53,980 bases of DNA from an uncultured Bacillota bacterium. Lineage in GTDB: Bacteria; Bacillota; Clostridia; Oscillospirales; Oscillospiraceae. The notes under the pieces were generated by a model, which was not told where the DNA came from, searched no databases, and worked only from the letters and a program-made list of their open reading frames with translations. A program made the position numbers and the translations under genes. Location of the stretch: contig CANSXE010000006.1 in NCBI GenBank assembly GCA_947650875.1, positions 1 to 53,980 of the forward strand, read 5' to 3'. Positions 22,280 through 29,626 of the stretch are shown in pieces; positions within the stretch are counted from its first letter, which is position 1; each line of letters opens with the position of its first letter.

Positions 22280-23161
22280 TCATTTTTTATGTAAGAAGGA
22301 AAATTTTGTCTCGGAGCACACCACCGCCACAAAAATCAGGGCAAACCCGGCCAGCAGCCGGCCGGTAATGGGGTCGCCGTAGAAGATGACGGAGGAGGCC
22401 ACCCCGAACACCGACTCCAGAGAGAGGATCACCGAAGCGGAAGCGGGGTCGGACCACACCATGCCCACGTTCTGGAACAACAGGGCCACGGTGGTGGCCA
22501 TAACGCACAGGTAGAGCATGGGCAGCAGGAGGGCGGGGTCAGTGAGGGCGGCGGCGGGGAAGGTCTCGGTAAATCCCCCGCAAATCCAGGCGTAGAGGGC
22601 GGCAAAGGCGAACTGGAACACGGTAAGCAGGGTGATGTCCTTCTCCGGGGACACCTTGGCCACCGCCACGATGTGGCTGGCATAGAACACGGCGCACAGC
22701 AGGGTGAGCAGGTCGCCGGTGTTGATGGTCAGCTCCTCTGTGAGGGACACCAGCCCCACCCCGGTAACGCACAGCAGGGCGGCGGCGATGTTGTACCGGT
22801 CGGGCCGCAGCTTCACCACCGCCCAGGTGAGGAAGGGGACGATCACGCAGTACACCGCCGTGAGGAAGGCGTTTTTGGAGGGGGTGGTCTGAGCCAGGCC
22901 GAAGGTCTGTACCGAGTAGGCCAGAAACAGGAAGCCGCCGATGACCGCCCCCCTCCACAGGTAGTCCGGGGTGAAAGCCTTCCAGCGCTTCCAGGCGATC
23001 AGGGCCAGCAGGACCGCCCCGGCGGTAAACCGGACGGCCAGCAGAAAGAACACCGGCATCACGTCCAGGGCGTTCTTCATAATGAAAAAGGAGGTGCCCC
23101 AGATGAGGGCAGCCCCGAAGAGCATGGGTTTGGCCAGCATACGCATGGTTTTGTCTGACAC
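22280..23161 (-). CDS. EamA/DMT-family transporter, first tandem copy
   Basis: A 293-aa, ten-helix DMT permease. I place the start at GTG 23161 (MSDKTMRMLAKPMLFGAALIWG): it aligns exactly with the start of the downstream paralogue and has GGAG about 9 bases upstream in a matching TCTGGAG context, so the duplication included the ribosome site. The longer frame to 23242 has no support. The ends of both copies, ALIFVxVVCSETKFSFL, are nearly identical, a sign of recent duplication or gene conversion. Confidence 0.87.
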   Translation of the reverse strand: MSDKTMRMLAKPMLFGAALIWGTSFFIMKNALDVMPVFFLLAVRFTAGAVLLALIAWKRWKAFTPDYLWRGAVIGGFLFLAYSVQTFGLAQTTPSKNAFLTAVYCVIVPFLTWAVVKLRPDRYNIAAALLCVTGVGLVSLTEELTINTGDLLTLLCAVFYASHIVAVAKVSPEKDITLLTVFQFAFAALYAWICGGFTETFPAAALTDPALLLPMLYLCVMATTVALLFQNVGMVWSDPASASVILSLESVFGVASSVIFYGDPITGRLLAGFALIFVAVVCSETKFSFLHKK

Positions 23162-23177
23162 GGGAATCAACTCCAGA

Positions 23178-23207
23178 TTGCAAAATTGGTTTGGGGTATG
23201 GTATGAT
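23178..23207 (+). promoter_or_regulatory. Likely promoter of the DNA glycosylase gene
   Basis: TTGCAA (23178-23183) and TATGAT (23202-23207) with an 18-bp spacer, immediately before the AAGGGGG ribosome site. The sequence overlaps the leader of the divergent EamA operon. Confidence 0.5.
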
Positions 23208-23228
23208 AAGCGAAAAGGGGGCAGACAG

Positions 23229-23834
23229 ATGGACATCCTCACAAGAGAGTTCTACAGCCGGGACACCCTCACGGTGGCCCGGGACCTGCTGGGCCGGGAC
23301 ATCGTCCGGGTGCTGGAGGACGGGACAGAGCTGGTCTGTCGGATTACCGAGACCGAAGCCTACATCGGCCGGCTGGACAAAGCCTGCCACGCCTACGGCG
23401 GCAAGCGCACCCCCCGGACTGAAACCCTGTTCGCCCCGCCGGGGACGGCCTATATCTATCTCATCTACGGCATGTACCACTGTCTCAACTTTGTCACCGA
23501 GGAGGAGGGGGAGCCCGCCGCCGTTTTAATTCGGGGGGCGGTCCCTGTCGCAAACGGGGACATTATATCAAAAAACCGCTTCGGTTGCAAGGAAAAAGAT
23601 ATGACCGCCTATCAGCGGAAGAACTTCCTCAACGGCCCCGGCAAGCTGTGCCGGGGACTGGACCTCACCCGGGCCCAGAACGGCCTTGACCTGACCGGCC
23701 CCGCCGGCGGGCTGTACATCCTCCCCGGCGCGCCCCCGGCCCCGGCGGCGGTCCGGACGGGAAAGCGCATCGGCATCGACTACGCCGAGGAGGCGGTACA
23801 CTTCCCCTGGCGGTTCTTGACAGGAAATGTCTAG
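23229..23834 (+). CDS. 3-methyladenine DNA glycosylase (AAG/MPG family)
   Basis: A 201-aa protein of the alkyladenine glycosylase fold, which removes alkylated and deaminated purines. The diagnostic ITETEAYIG contains the catalytic Glu, followed by the family's DKACHAYGGKRTPR, then TLFAPPGTAYIYLIYGMYHC with the intercalating Tyr region. The C-terminus IGIDYAEEAVHFPWRF is also typical. The start ATG follows AAGGGGGCAGACAG. It is monocistronic, divergent from the EamA pair. Base composition shifts to AT-rich right after its stop. Confidence 0.92.
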   Translation: MDILTREFYSRDTLTVARDLLGRDIVRVLEDGTELVCRITETEAYIGRLDKACHAYGGKRTPRTETLFAPPGTAYIYLIYGMYHCLNFVTEEEGEPAAVLIRGAVPVANGDIISKNRFGCKEKDMTAYQRKNFLNGPGKLCRGLDLTRAQNGLDLTGPAGGLYILPGAPPAPAAVRTGKRIGIDYAEEAVHFPWRFLTGNV

Positions 23835-23860
23835 ACAAAAAAGAGAATATTTGTTATAAT
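23832..23860 (+). promoter_or_regulatory. Promoter of the 304-aa membrane protein gene
   Basis: TAGACA (23832-23837) and TATAAT (23855-23860), 17-bp spacer, starting inside the stop codon of the glycosylase gene. Confidence 0.75.
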
Positions 23861-23898
23861 AACCTTAACTTAGAAATATAATGATAGGAGCGGTTTAA

Positions 23899-24813
23899 AT
23901 GTCCAGTGGCAGCAATGCACAACCGGCAGTTGATTTTGCTCTGACTGAGTTAAGGCTTGCACAGGCGGCGCTTGGCGTGGACATTGCTCAGGCAATTTTG
24001 AATTTAGTACTGCTGATTGTAACTGGTGTGTCTGTTTACTATGCCTTTCGAGCTTATCGTCATCAAAAGGAGCGGGCTAAAAAGGACGCCGCCTGTGAAC
24101 TGGCTCGGTACTATGCTCATGACATTATTCATCGTTCTACGTTCTTAAGCTATACCATTACCCAGTGCGGTATTGCTCAAAAGATCAAGGATCTGTTTGC
24201 TCTTGAGAAACTAAAGGACTTTAGCCTTTCAGAACGGAATCGCCTGTTGCAGGAAAATGGTCTCTCTCCCTCCCAGGTCGAAGAAGTGTCAAAGGAACTG
24301 GTTATGCTTGATCCATGGGTAATCTACGATGGAATGATTCGTAACGCTAAATCTGAGGAAGAACGAAACACTCTAGCTGCCGAATACTTAGAAACTTCTG
24401 ATATAAAAGCTAAGCCTAAAATAAAGAATCGTGACCTATTGCTGCGTACATTTGTTGGCGAAGTTAATATGTTGCTCAATGATTTAGAGTGGTTTGCTAT
24501 GAGCTGCCAGTATGGCTTGGCTGATGAAGAGATGTTATATCAGTCCCTACATTCAACGTTTCTATCTCAAATCTGGATGCTTTATAATCATATCTGCCTT
24601 GCCAATTATAGTAGTGAAGATAAGCTGTTTACAAACGTGATTTGGCTCTTCAACTTGTGGCGGGACAGGCTAAAGAATCTTCAGGGCGAGAATCAAGAAG
24701 AAGCAAAGCGAATTAGTCAAGAAATTGAACACAAGGAACTGGAACTGGCTGAAGCAAGAAAAAAAGCACAGCAAATGGAACCGAAAATTCACATAGGCAA
24801 ACAACTAAAATAA
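23899..24813 (+). CDS. Single-span membrane protein with helical cytoplasmic domain, unknown function
   Basis: A 304-aa protein. Residues 1-27 are polar, 28-48 form one membrane helix (AQAILNLVLLIVTGVSVYYAF), then a basic stop-transfer stretch (RAYRHQKERAKKD) and a long helical cytoplasmic domain, ending in a coiled coil with about residues 262-295 rich in Glu, Lys and Ala. The layout resembles DUF4760-type proteins, but I cannot confirm this. Codon use is clearly more AT-rich than the surrounding genes, suggesting acquisition. TAGGAG lies 9 bases before the ATG. No gene in the neighbourhood explains its role; a stand-alone membrane sensor or defence effector is possible but unsupported. Confidence 0.75.
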   Translation: MSSGSNAQPAVDFALTELRLAQAALGVDIAQAILNLVLLIVTGVSVYYAFRAYRHQKERAKKDAACELARYYAHDIIHRSTFLSYTITQCGIAQKIKDLFALEKLKDFSLSERNRLLQENGLSPSQVEEVSKELVMLDPWVIYDGMIRNAKSEEERNTLAAEYLETSDIKAKPKIKNRDLLLRTFVGEVNMLLNDLEWFAMSCQYGLADEEMLYQSLHSTFLSQIWMLYNHICLANYSSEDKLFTNVIWLFNLWRDRLKNLQGENQEEAKRISQEIEHKELELAEARKKAQQMEPKIHIGKQLK

Positions 24814-24833
24814 TTTTATTTTCCTGTTTGCTG

Positions 24834-24863
24834 TTGACATTCATTTAAATTTCCGTATATAAT
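24834..24863 (+). promoter_or_regulatory. Strong promoter of the 31-aa ORF
   Basis: TTGACA (24834-24839) and TATAAT (24858-24863) with an 18-bp spacer, or the overlapping TATATA with 16. Confidence 0.75.
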
Positions 24864-24894
24864 AAAGATAGGGAATATAGGAAGGAGTGATACT

Positions 24895-24990
24895 ATGTGG
24901 TCTCCGAGTATTGAGATTTTAAATCCCTATGTTGCCACCATGGAGAGCATTGCAAAAGAGCTGAAAGAAAAAGAGGAAGGCAAAGAATAA
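24895..24990 (+). CDS. Small protein (31 aa)
   Basis: A 31-codon frame, MWSPSIEILNPYVATMESI followed by AKELKEKEEGKE. GAAGGAG lies about 8 bases upstream, a strong promoter precedes it and a strong terminator follows, so this is a complete small transcription unit. The peptide is not hydrophobic; the C-terminal half is a Lys/Glu helix. Like the 304-aa gene before it, it is AT-rich. No family is recognised; a regulatory peptide or partner of the 304-aa protein is conceivable. Confidence 0.6.
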   Translation: MWSPSIEILNPYVATMESIAKELKEKEEGKE

Positions 24991-25010
24991 ATTATCATAT
25001 AAATGATGAT

Positions 25011-25048
25011 TAAAAAACCAGGCTCCTTAAACGGGAGCCTGGTTTCTT
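25011..25048. terminator. Bidirectional terminator
   Basis: AAACCAGGCTCC (25015-25026) and GGAGCCTGGTTT (25034-25045) form a perfect 12-bp stem. TTTCTTTA follows on the plus strand and TTTTTTA on the minus strand. It ends both the 31-aa gene and the minus-strand SLH gene. Confidence 0.88.
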
Positions 25049-25053
25049 TATCG

Positions 25054-27510
25054 TTAGTCCGCCGTAATAACGCGCACCTGCTGGCCTGTGGGGTCAACAT
25101 AGATGGAGAAGGTATCGGAGTAGGTGCGGATGGACGCCAGGCGGCCGGTGCCGGTGTCGTTTACGCCGCCATGCAGCCAGTTGTCTCTGGACACCGTGTT
25201 GCCGGTGCGGTTGTAGTAACACTCCACATCGTCGGCAATGCGGTAGGTCTTGCCGTTGACGTCTACATAGGGGACGCCCTGGCTCTCGAAAAAGTCGCCG
25301 GACTTTACGCTGTGGATGGCGGTGAGCTGGACGATGGAGCGGATGGTGTACCTGCCCTTGTCGTTTTCTCCGCCTGCCAAGGGTTTTCCAAGGACTACAC
25401 CCACCATATCGCCGCTGCGGCCCTTGTAGGTGGTGGCGAGGGTAAATTTGATTTCCTGGCTGCCGTTGCGCAAACTCCAGGTGTACTTTGTCTTTTCGGG
25501 TACTGCGGGTTGGGGTTTAACGATTACTTCACCCTTATCATTTGTTTCTTCTTTAATTTCTGGTTGCGCTTCCTGCGTGACCTCATATCCCCCCACCATC
25601 ATGCCGTAGATGTAGGCGGTGCCGGTGACGTCGTTGAGGATGATGTAGTCCACATACCCGGAGCTGTCGGTGTGGTAGCCCGTCACCTTCTCGGCGGAGA
25701 CGGTGGCCATCTCCAGGCTGCCCCGGTCTATGGGCCGCATGGAGCCGCCCTTTACCTGCTCATAGATGCGCACGCCAGAGGAGACTGTGAGCTTGCCCAG
25801 CTTCATGCCGGCCACATCGAAGTTACCGGGGGCCCGGTTGGTGGGCAGCTTGCTGACGGAGTATTTCTCCCGGCCGGCGGAGACAATCACCGGCTCTTCC
25901 TCCATCACGCTGGAGGTGTTGGACACCCCGCCGCTCAGCTTCTTGGTTGTGCCGTCGGGCAGGAAGATGGATACGCTCTCCCCCTTTATAAAGCCCACGG
26001 CGGTGGAGCGGGTCTGGGCGGAGGGCTTCACAATGCCGGCCACGTTGCCGTCGGCGGTGAGGAGGAGGGAGACGCTGTCGCCGGGCTTGGCGTCGCCAAT
26101 GGTATCCCAGGCGCTCTCCAATACGGTGAGCTCCTCGCCGTCCTTCACCAGCTTGATTTTCTCAGGGGCCTTGGGGTTGGGGGCGGGGTCGGTGTAGACG
26201 GCGGTCATGCGCAGGTCGGAGACAATCAGGGTGTTGCTGATGGCGTCGTAGGTGACCACGTCGTAGGGCTTAATCTGAGACAGGGTGATGGGCTGGCGGT
26301 TCTTCAAAATCTTGAAGTTGGATGCCCCGCCGGTAAGCCGGTGGAAGGTGGCGGTGGTGACATTGCCCTGGACCACCACGGCGTCGGTGCTGGAGGTGGT
26401 GGAGCCGCTGGCGGAGTAGATGGCCACAATCTTGCCCTTCTCAGAGTACATGGTAAGCTGCGTGCCCGAGCTGAGGGAGGTGTAGGCTTCGCTGTAGTTT
26501 TTGCCCTCCCCGTCTCCCGAAGCATACACCAGAGCGGAGCCGGAGATGGTGTACTGCTGGCCGCTGCCCGACTTCACATAGCCGGGCTGGGCGTCGCCGT
26601 TGAGGACGATGGTGGTGGCGGTGCTCTTGTCGGGGACAAAGGTGACAACCTCCTTGTTATTGTCCAGCACCAGATAGCCCCGCCGGCCCTGGAGGGCGGT
26701 GACATTGCCGTCGCCGTGGGCGGGGAGGAAGGCCTCGGAGTTTTTATCGCTGGTGGTGCGGATGGCGCCGATGGTGCTGCCGTCGTCCGCTTCCACGTTG
26801 ACAGCCAGGATGATGGTCTTCTTCTCGTCCGCCACCTGGCCGATGGTGGTGTAGTAGGGCTTGCCCTCCTTGGTCTTGCAGGACAGGGCGTTGACAAACA
26901 GCCGGGCCGCCTGGCCCCGGTTGATGTGGGTGGAGGAGCCCACGTCCAGCCCGTCAAGCAGGCCGATGGACTTGGCCAGGTCCATGTAGCCCTGGGGCCA
27001 CACCGCTCCCGCTTCCCGGCTGGTGTAGCCCAGGGCGCGCAGGAGGATGGTAACCGCCTCGGCCAGAGAGATGTTGTCGTCAGGCAGGAACCGGCCGTCC
27101 CCCACGCCGGAGATCAGGGGAACCCCCTTGCCGTCCTCCCCGCCGCTCTCTTTCACGAAGAGGGAGGGGTCCGATGCGGCCAGATTGATGTAGCTGCGGG
27201 CCCAGTGGCTGCCCTTCACGTCGGAAAAGATGGTGCGGGTGGCATACCGGGGGGCCTCCTCCCCCTTCTGGAGGAAGGTGACCACCATGGTACAGAACTG
27301 GGCACGGGTCAGGGCGCCCCCGGGGTTGAACATATTGCCGCCGGTGCCGCTGACCACCCCCATCAGCCGCAGGATGTCAGCGTTGACGGCAGTATCGGGG
27401 TCGGTGACGTCAATAAAGGACCCCGGCGCCGCCGATGCCGGCAGCACCACCAGGGACAGGGCCAGCGCCGCGGTGAGGAGGGCCGCTGTCAGCCGTTTGA
27501 TCGTTCTCAT
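25054..27510 (-). CDS. Exported SLH-domain protein
   Basis: An 818-aa secreted protein. A signal peptide covers residues 1 to about 28 (MRTIKRLTAALLTAALALSL, ending ASAA). Three SLH repeats lie at about 30-225 (LTRAQFCTMV, ISLAEAVTILLRAL, INRGQAARLF). The remaining 590 residues form a beta-rich, low-Cys extracellular region of unknown fold, with RGSLEMATVSAEKVTGYHT and a C-terminal YVDPTGQQVRVITAD. SLH domains bind pyruvylated wall polymer, tying this protein to csaB at 9.2 kb. The start at 27510 is chosen for AAGGAG 10 bases upstream. With size and one signal peptide it could be an S-layer-like or surface-stalk protein. Confidence 0.88.
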   Translation of the reverse strand: MRTIKRLTAALLTAALALSLVVLPASAAPGSFIDVTDPDTAVNADILRLMGVVSGTGGNMFNPGGALTRAQFCTMVVTFLQKGEEAPRYATRTIFSDVKGSHWARSYINLAASDPSLFVKESGGEDGKGVPLISGVGDGRFLPDDNISLAEAVTILLRALGYTSREAGAVWPQGYMDLAKSIGLLDGLDVGSSTHINRGQAARLFVNALSCKTKEGKPYYTTIGQVADEKKTIILAVNVEADDGSTIGAIRTTSDKNSEAFLPAHGDGNVTALQGRRGYLVLDNNKEVVTFVPDKSTATTIVLNGDAQPGYVKSGSGQQYTISGSALVYASGDGEGKNYSEAYTSLSSGTQLTMYSEKGKIVAIYSASGSTTSSTDAVVVQGNVTTATFHRLTGGASNFKILKNRQPITLSQIKPYDVVTYDAISNTLIVSDLRMTAVYTDPAPNPKAPEKIKLVKDGEELTVLESAWDTIGDAKPGDSVSLLLTADGNVAGIVKPSAQTRSTAVGFIKGESVSIFLPDGTTKKLSGGVSNTSSVMEEEPVIVSAGREKYSVSKLPTNRAPGNFDVAGMKLGKLTVSSGVRIYEQVKGGSMRPIDRGSLEMATVSAEKVTGYHTDSSGYVDYIILNDVTGTAYIYGMMVGGYEVTQEAQPEIKEETNDKGEVIVKPQPAVPEKTKYTWSLRNGSQEIKFTLATTYKGRSGDMVGVVLGKPLAGGENDKGRYTIRSIVQLTAIHSVKSGDFFESQGVPYVDVNGKTYRIADDVECYYNRTGNTVSRDNWLHGGVNDTGTGRLASIRTYSDTFSIYVDPTGQQVRVITAD

Positions 27511-27536
27511 GCTGTTCACGCTCCTTATAATGCGTT

Positions 27537-27647
27537 TGTAGGGACGCATCACGATGCGTCCGTTTATCGTTTATGCACGTCACGTCCGTTTATCGTTTCT
27601 GTATACGGCCAGGGAGATGGGCGGACGCTTCTTGAAGCGTCCCTACA
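27537..27647. repeat. 111-bp element with 11-bp terminal inverted repeats
   Basis: TGTAGGGACGC at the left end and its exact complement GCGTCCCTACA at the right end. Each end continues as a hairpin (GGACGCATCACGATGCGTCC and GGACGCTTCTTGAAGCGTCC), and the centre has a direct repeat of CGTTTATCGTTT. It sits between the SLH gene and the MacB-like operon, where it may also act as terminator. Similar shorter elements lie at 34391-34454 and, as a half-site, near 9225-9246. Confidence 0.7.
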
Positions 27648-27659
27648 GAGCTGCGTCTT

Positions 27660-28922
27660 TTAATCCGCCCGCAGCGCCACCACCGGCTGGAGCCCGGAGG
27701 CCTTGATGGCGGGGTACATACCGAAGATGACGCCCAGCACCACCGAGAAGGCGAAGGCCCCAAAGGCGATGAAGGGCTCGGGCATGAGGATGATCCCCTC
27801 AAACACGTCGCTCATCAGCTTGCCGGCGATCATGGTGCCCACATAGCCGATACCGATGCCGATGAGCCCGCCGATGGAACAGATCACCGCCGCCTCAATG
27901 AGGAACTGGGTGATGATGCTGGACCGCTCCGCGCCGATGGCCTTGCGGATGCCGATTTCCCGGGTGCGCTCGGTAACGGTAACCAGCATGATGTTCATAA
28001 TGCCAATACCGCCCACCAGCAGGGAGATGCCCGCGATGGCTCCCATCACCAGGGACTGCATCAGGTTGGCCTTCTGCTGGTTCTCCGCCGCGCTGTTGTC
28101 GCTGCCCAGGTCGTAGTTGCCGTTCATCCGGTTGCCGTCGGCGTCCTTGGGGAACATGCCGTTGAGGTAGGCGGTGAGCAGGGTCATGGCTTTGACCGTG
28201 GACTGCGCGTCCCGGGCCTTGATGACATACTGGTTCATGTCGTAGTTGTTGTTCATGGTGCGGTTAAAGGTGTGGGGAATGACAATCGTGTTGTCCATCT
28301 GGACTAGGTCCATCTTCTTATACCAGCCCACCACCTGGAAGGGGTCGCCGTTAAGTGTGATGGTCTCCCCCACCGGGTCGGTAAAGCCGAAGAGCTGCTC
28401 CTTGGCCCCAGCTCCCAGCATGCACACCGGCAGGGTCTTCTCCACCTCCAGATAGGACATCTCCCGGCCGTTGGCCAGCTTGTAGTTGTTGCACACCCCG
28501 TACTGCTCCGAGCCCAGATAGACGTGGAGCATGGTGGACCAGGGGTCCACCCCCGGAACATCCCAGTTGATGTTGTCCCAGTCGTTGGTCTTTATGGTCT
28601 TGGCTCCGTACTGGATGGTCACTGTGTCGTTGATCTCCGCGTTTGGGGTGATGCCGCTGATGTACTGGTTGAGAGACAGGCAGTAGTCCATCACCCTCTG
28701 TATGCTCTCGCCGCCGTCCCAGGCGTAGAGGTAGAGGTTAATCTTGTTTTCACCCATCTTTTCAAAGTATTCCAGGTTCTTTTTGGCCTGGCCCTGCATC
28801 ACCGACACCATAATCACCACCGACGCCACGCCGATGATAATGCCCAGCATGGTGAGAAAGGACCGGGTCTTTTTCAGGGCGATGGATTTGAAGGCCATTT
28901 TAAAGGCCTGCCACAGGTTCAT
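27660..28922 (-). CDS. MacB-like ABC permease (FtsX fold)
   Basis: A 420-aa permease. An N-terminal membrane helix (about 18-42, with RSFLTMLGIIIGVASVVIMVSV) is followed by a large outer domain to about residue 270 and three C-terminal helices. Conserved motifs are GIGIMNIMLVTVTERTREIG and IRKAIGA. Such permeases work as dimers that couple ATP hydrolysis to outward movement of peptides, antibiotics or lipoproteins. Its start overlaps the stop of the ATPase gene by four bases. Together with the ATPase and adaptor it forms a MacAB-type exporter of a single-membrane bacterium. Confidence 0.9.
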   Translation of the reverse strand: MNLWQAFKMAFKSIALKKTRSFLTMLGIIIGVASVVIMVSVMQGQAKKNLEYFEKMGENKINLYLYAWDGGESIQRVMDYCLSLNQYISGITPNAEINDTVTIQYGAKTIKTNDWDNINWDVPGVDPWSTMLHVYLGSEQYGVCNNYKLANGREMSYLEVEKTLPVCMLGAGAKEQLFGFTDPVGETITLNGDPFQVVGWYKKMDLVQMDNTIVIPHTFNRTMNNNYDMNQYVIKARDAQSTVKAMTLLTAYLNGMFPKDADGNRMNGNYDLGSDNSAAENQQKANLMQSLVMGAIAGISLLVGGIGIMNIMLVTVTERTREIGIRKAIGAERSSIITQFLIEAAVICSIGGLIGIGIGYVGTMIAGKLMSDVFEGIILMPEPFIAFGAFAFSVVLGVIFGMYPAIKASGLQPVVALRAD

Positions 28923-29614
28923 TCCCAGTCCACCTCCTGCTGTTTGTCCGAAATGATCTTGCCGTCAGACAGCCGCACCACCCGCCGGGCGGTGGCGGCG
29001 ATGCCGTCGTCATGGGTAATGAGGAGGATGGTGGTCCCCCCGCGGTACAAATCCCGCAGAATCTCCAGCACATGCTTGCCCGTTTTGGAGTCCAGGGCGC
29101 CGGTGGGCTCGTCGGCCATGATGATGGGGGGCGCGGTGGCGATGGCCCGGGCGATGGCCACCCGCTGCTGCTGGCCGCCCGACATCTCCGAGGGCCGGTG
29201 GTGGGCCCGGTCGTCCATGCCCACCTTGGCCAGGGCCTCCATGGCCATGTCCTCCCGGTCGAAGACCGACACCCCGCGGTAGATCAGGGGCAGGGTCACG
29301 TTCTCCAGGGCGTCCAGCTCCTGAATCAGGTTATAGCCCTGAAAGATGAAGCCGATTTCCCGGTTGCGGATGCGGGCCAGCTGCTTGTCGGAGAGGGAGC
29401 CAATATCGGTGCCGTCCAGGTGGTACTCCCCATAGGTGGGGATATCCAGACAGCCCAGCACATTCATCATGGTGGACTTGCCGGAGCCCGACTGGCCCAC
29501 AATGGCTACGAACTCCCCCTTGTCAATCTGGAGGGAGACGCCGTCCAGCGCCCGCACCTCGCTCTCCTTTCCCTCATTGTATATCTTATAGAGGTTTTGA
29601 ATTTCAATCAGCAT
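28919..29614 (-). CDS. MacB/LolD-type ABC transporter ATPase
   Basis: A 231-aa ATPase. Walker A GQSGSGKSTMM near residue 40, Q-loop FIFQGYNL, signature SGGQQQRVAIARA, Walker B IIMADEPTGALD, H-loop ITHD. The inserted pattern (IGSLSDKQLARIRNREIG) is that of the LolD/MacB/FtsE class. It lies between the adaptor (29627) and permease (28922) genes and overlaps the latter by four bases. Confidence 0.93.
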   Translation of the reverse strand: MLIEIQNLYKIYNEGKESEVRALDGVSLQIDKGEFVAIVGQSGSGKSTMMNVLGCLDIPTYGEYHLDGTDIGSLSDKQLARIRNREIGFIFQGYNLIQELDALENVTLPLIYRGVSVFDREDMAMEALAKVGMDDRAHHRPSEMSGGQQQRVAIARAIATAPPIIMADEPTGALDSKTGKHVLEILRDLYRGGTTILLITHDDGIAATARRVVRLSDGKIISDKQQEVDWE

Positions 29615-29626
29615 GGCATCACCTCA

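Noticed and set aside
25003-27663. An 886-codon plus-strand open frame opposite the SLH protein
   Set aside because: Gly/Val/His-rich shadow of a high-GC gene on the other strand; no ribosome site, domain or coupling, while the minus-strand reading has signal peptide and SLH motifs.
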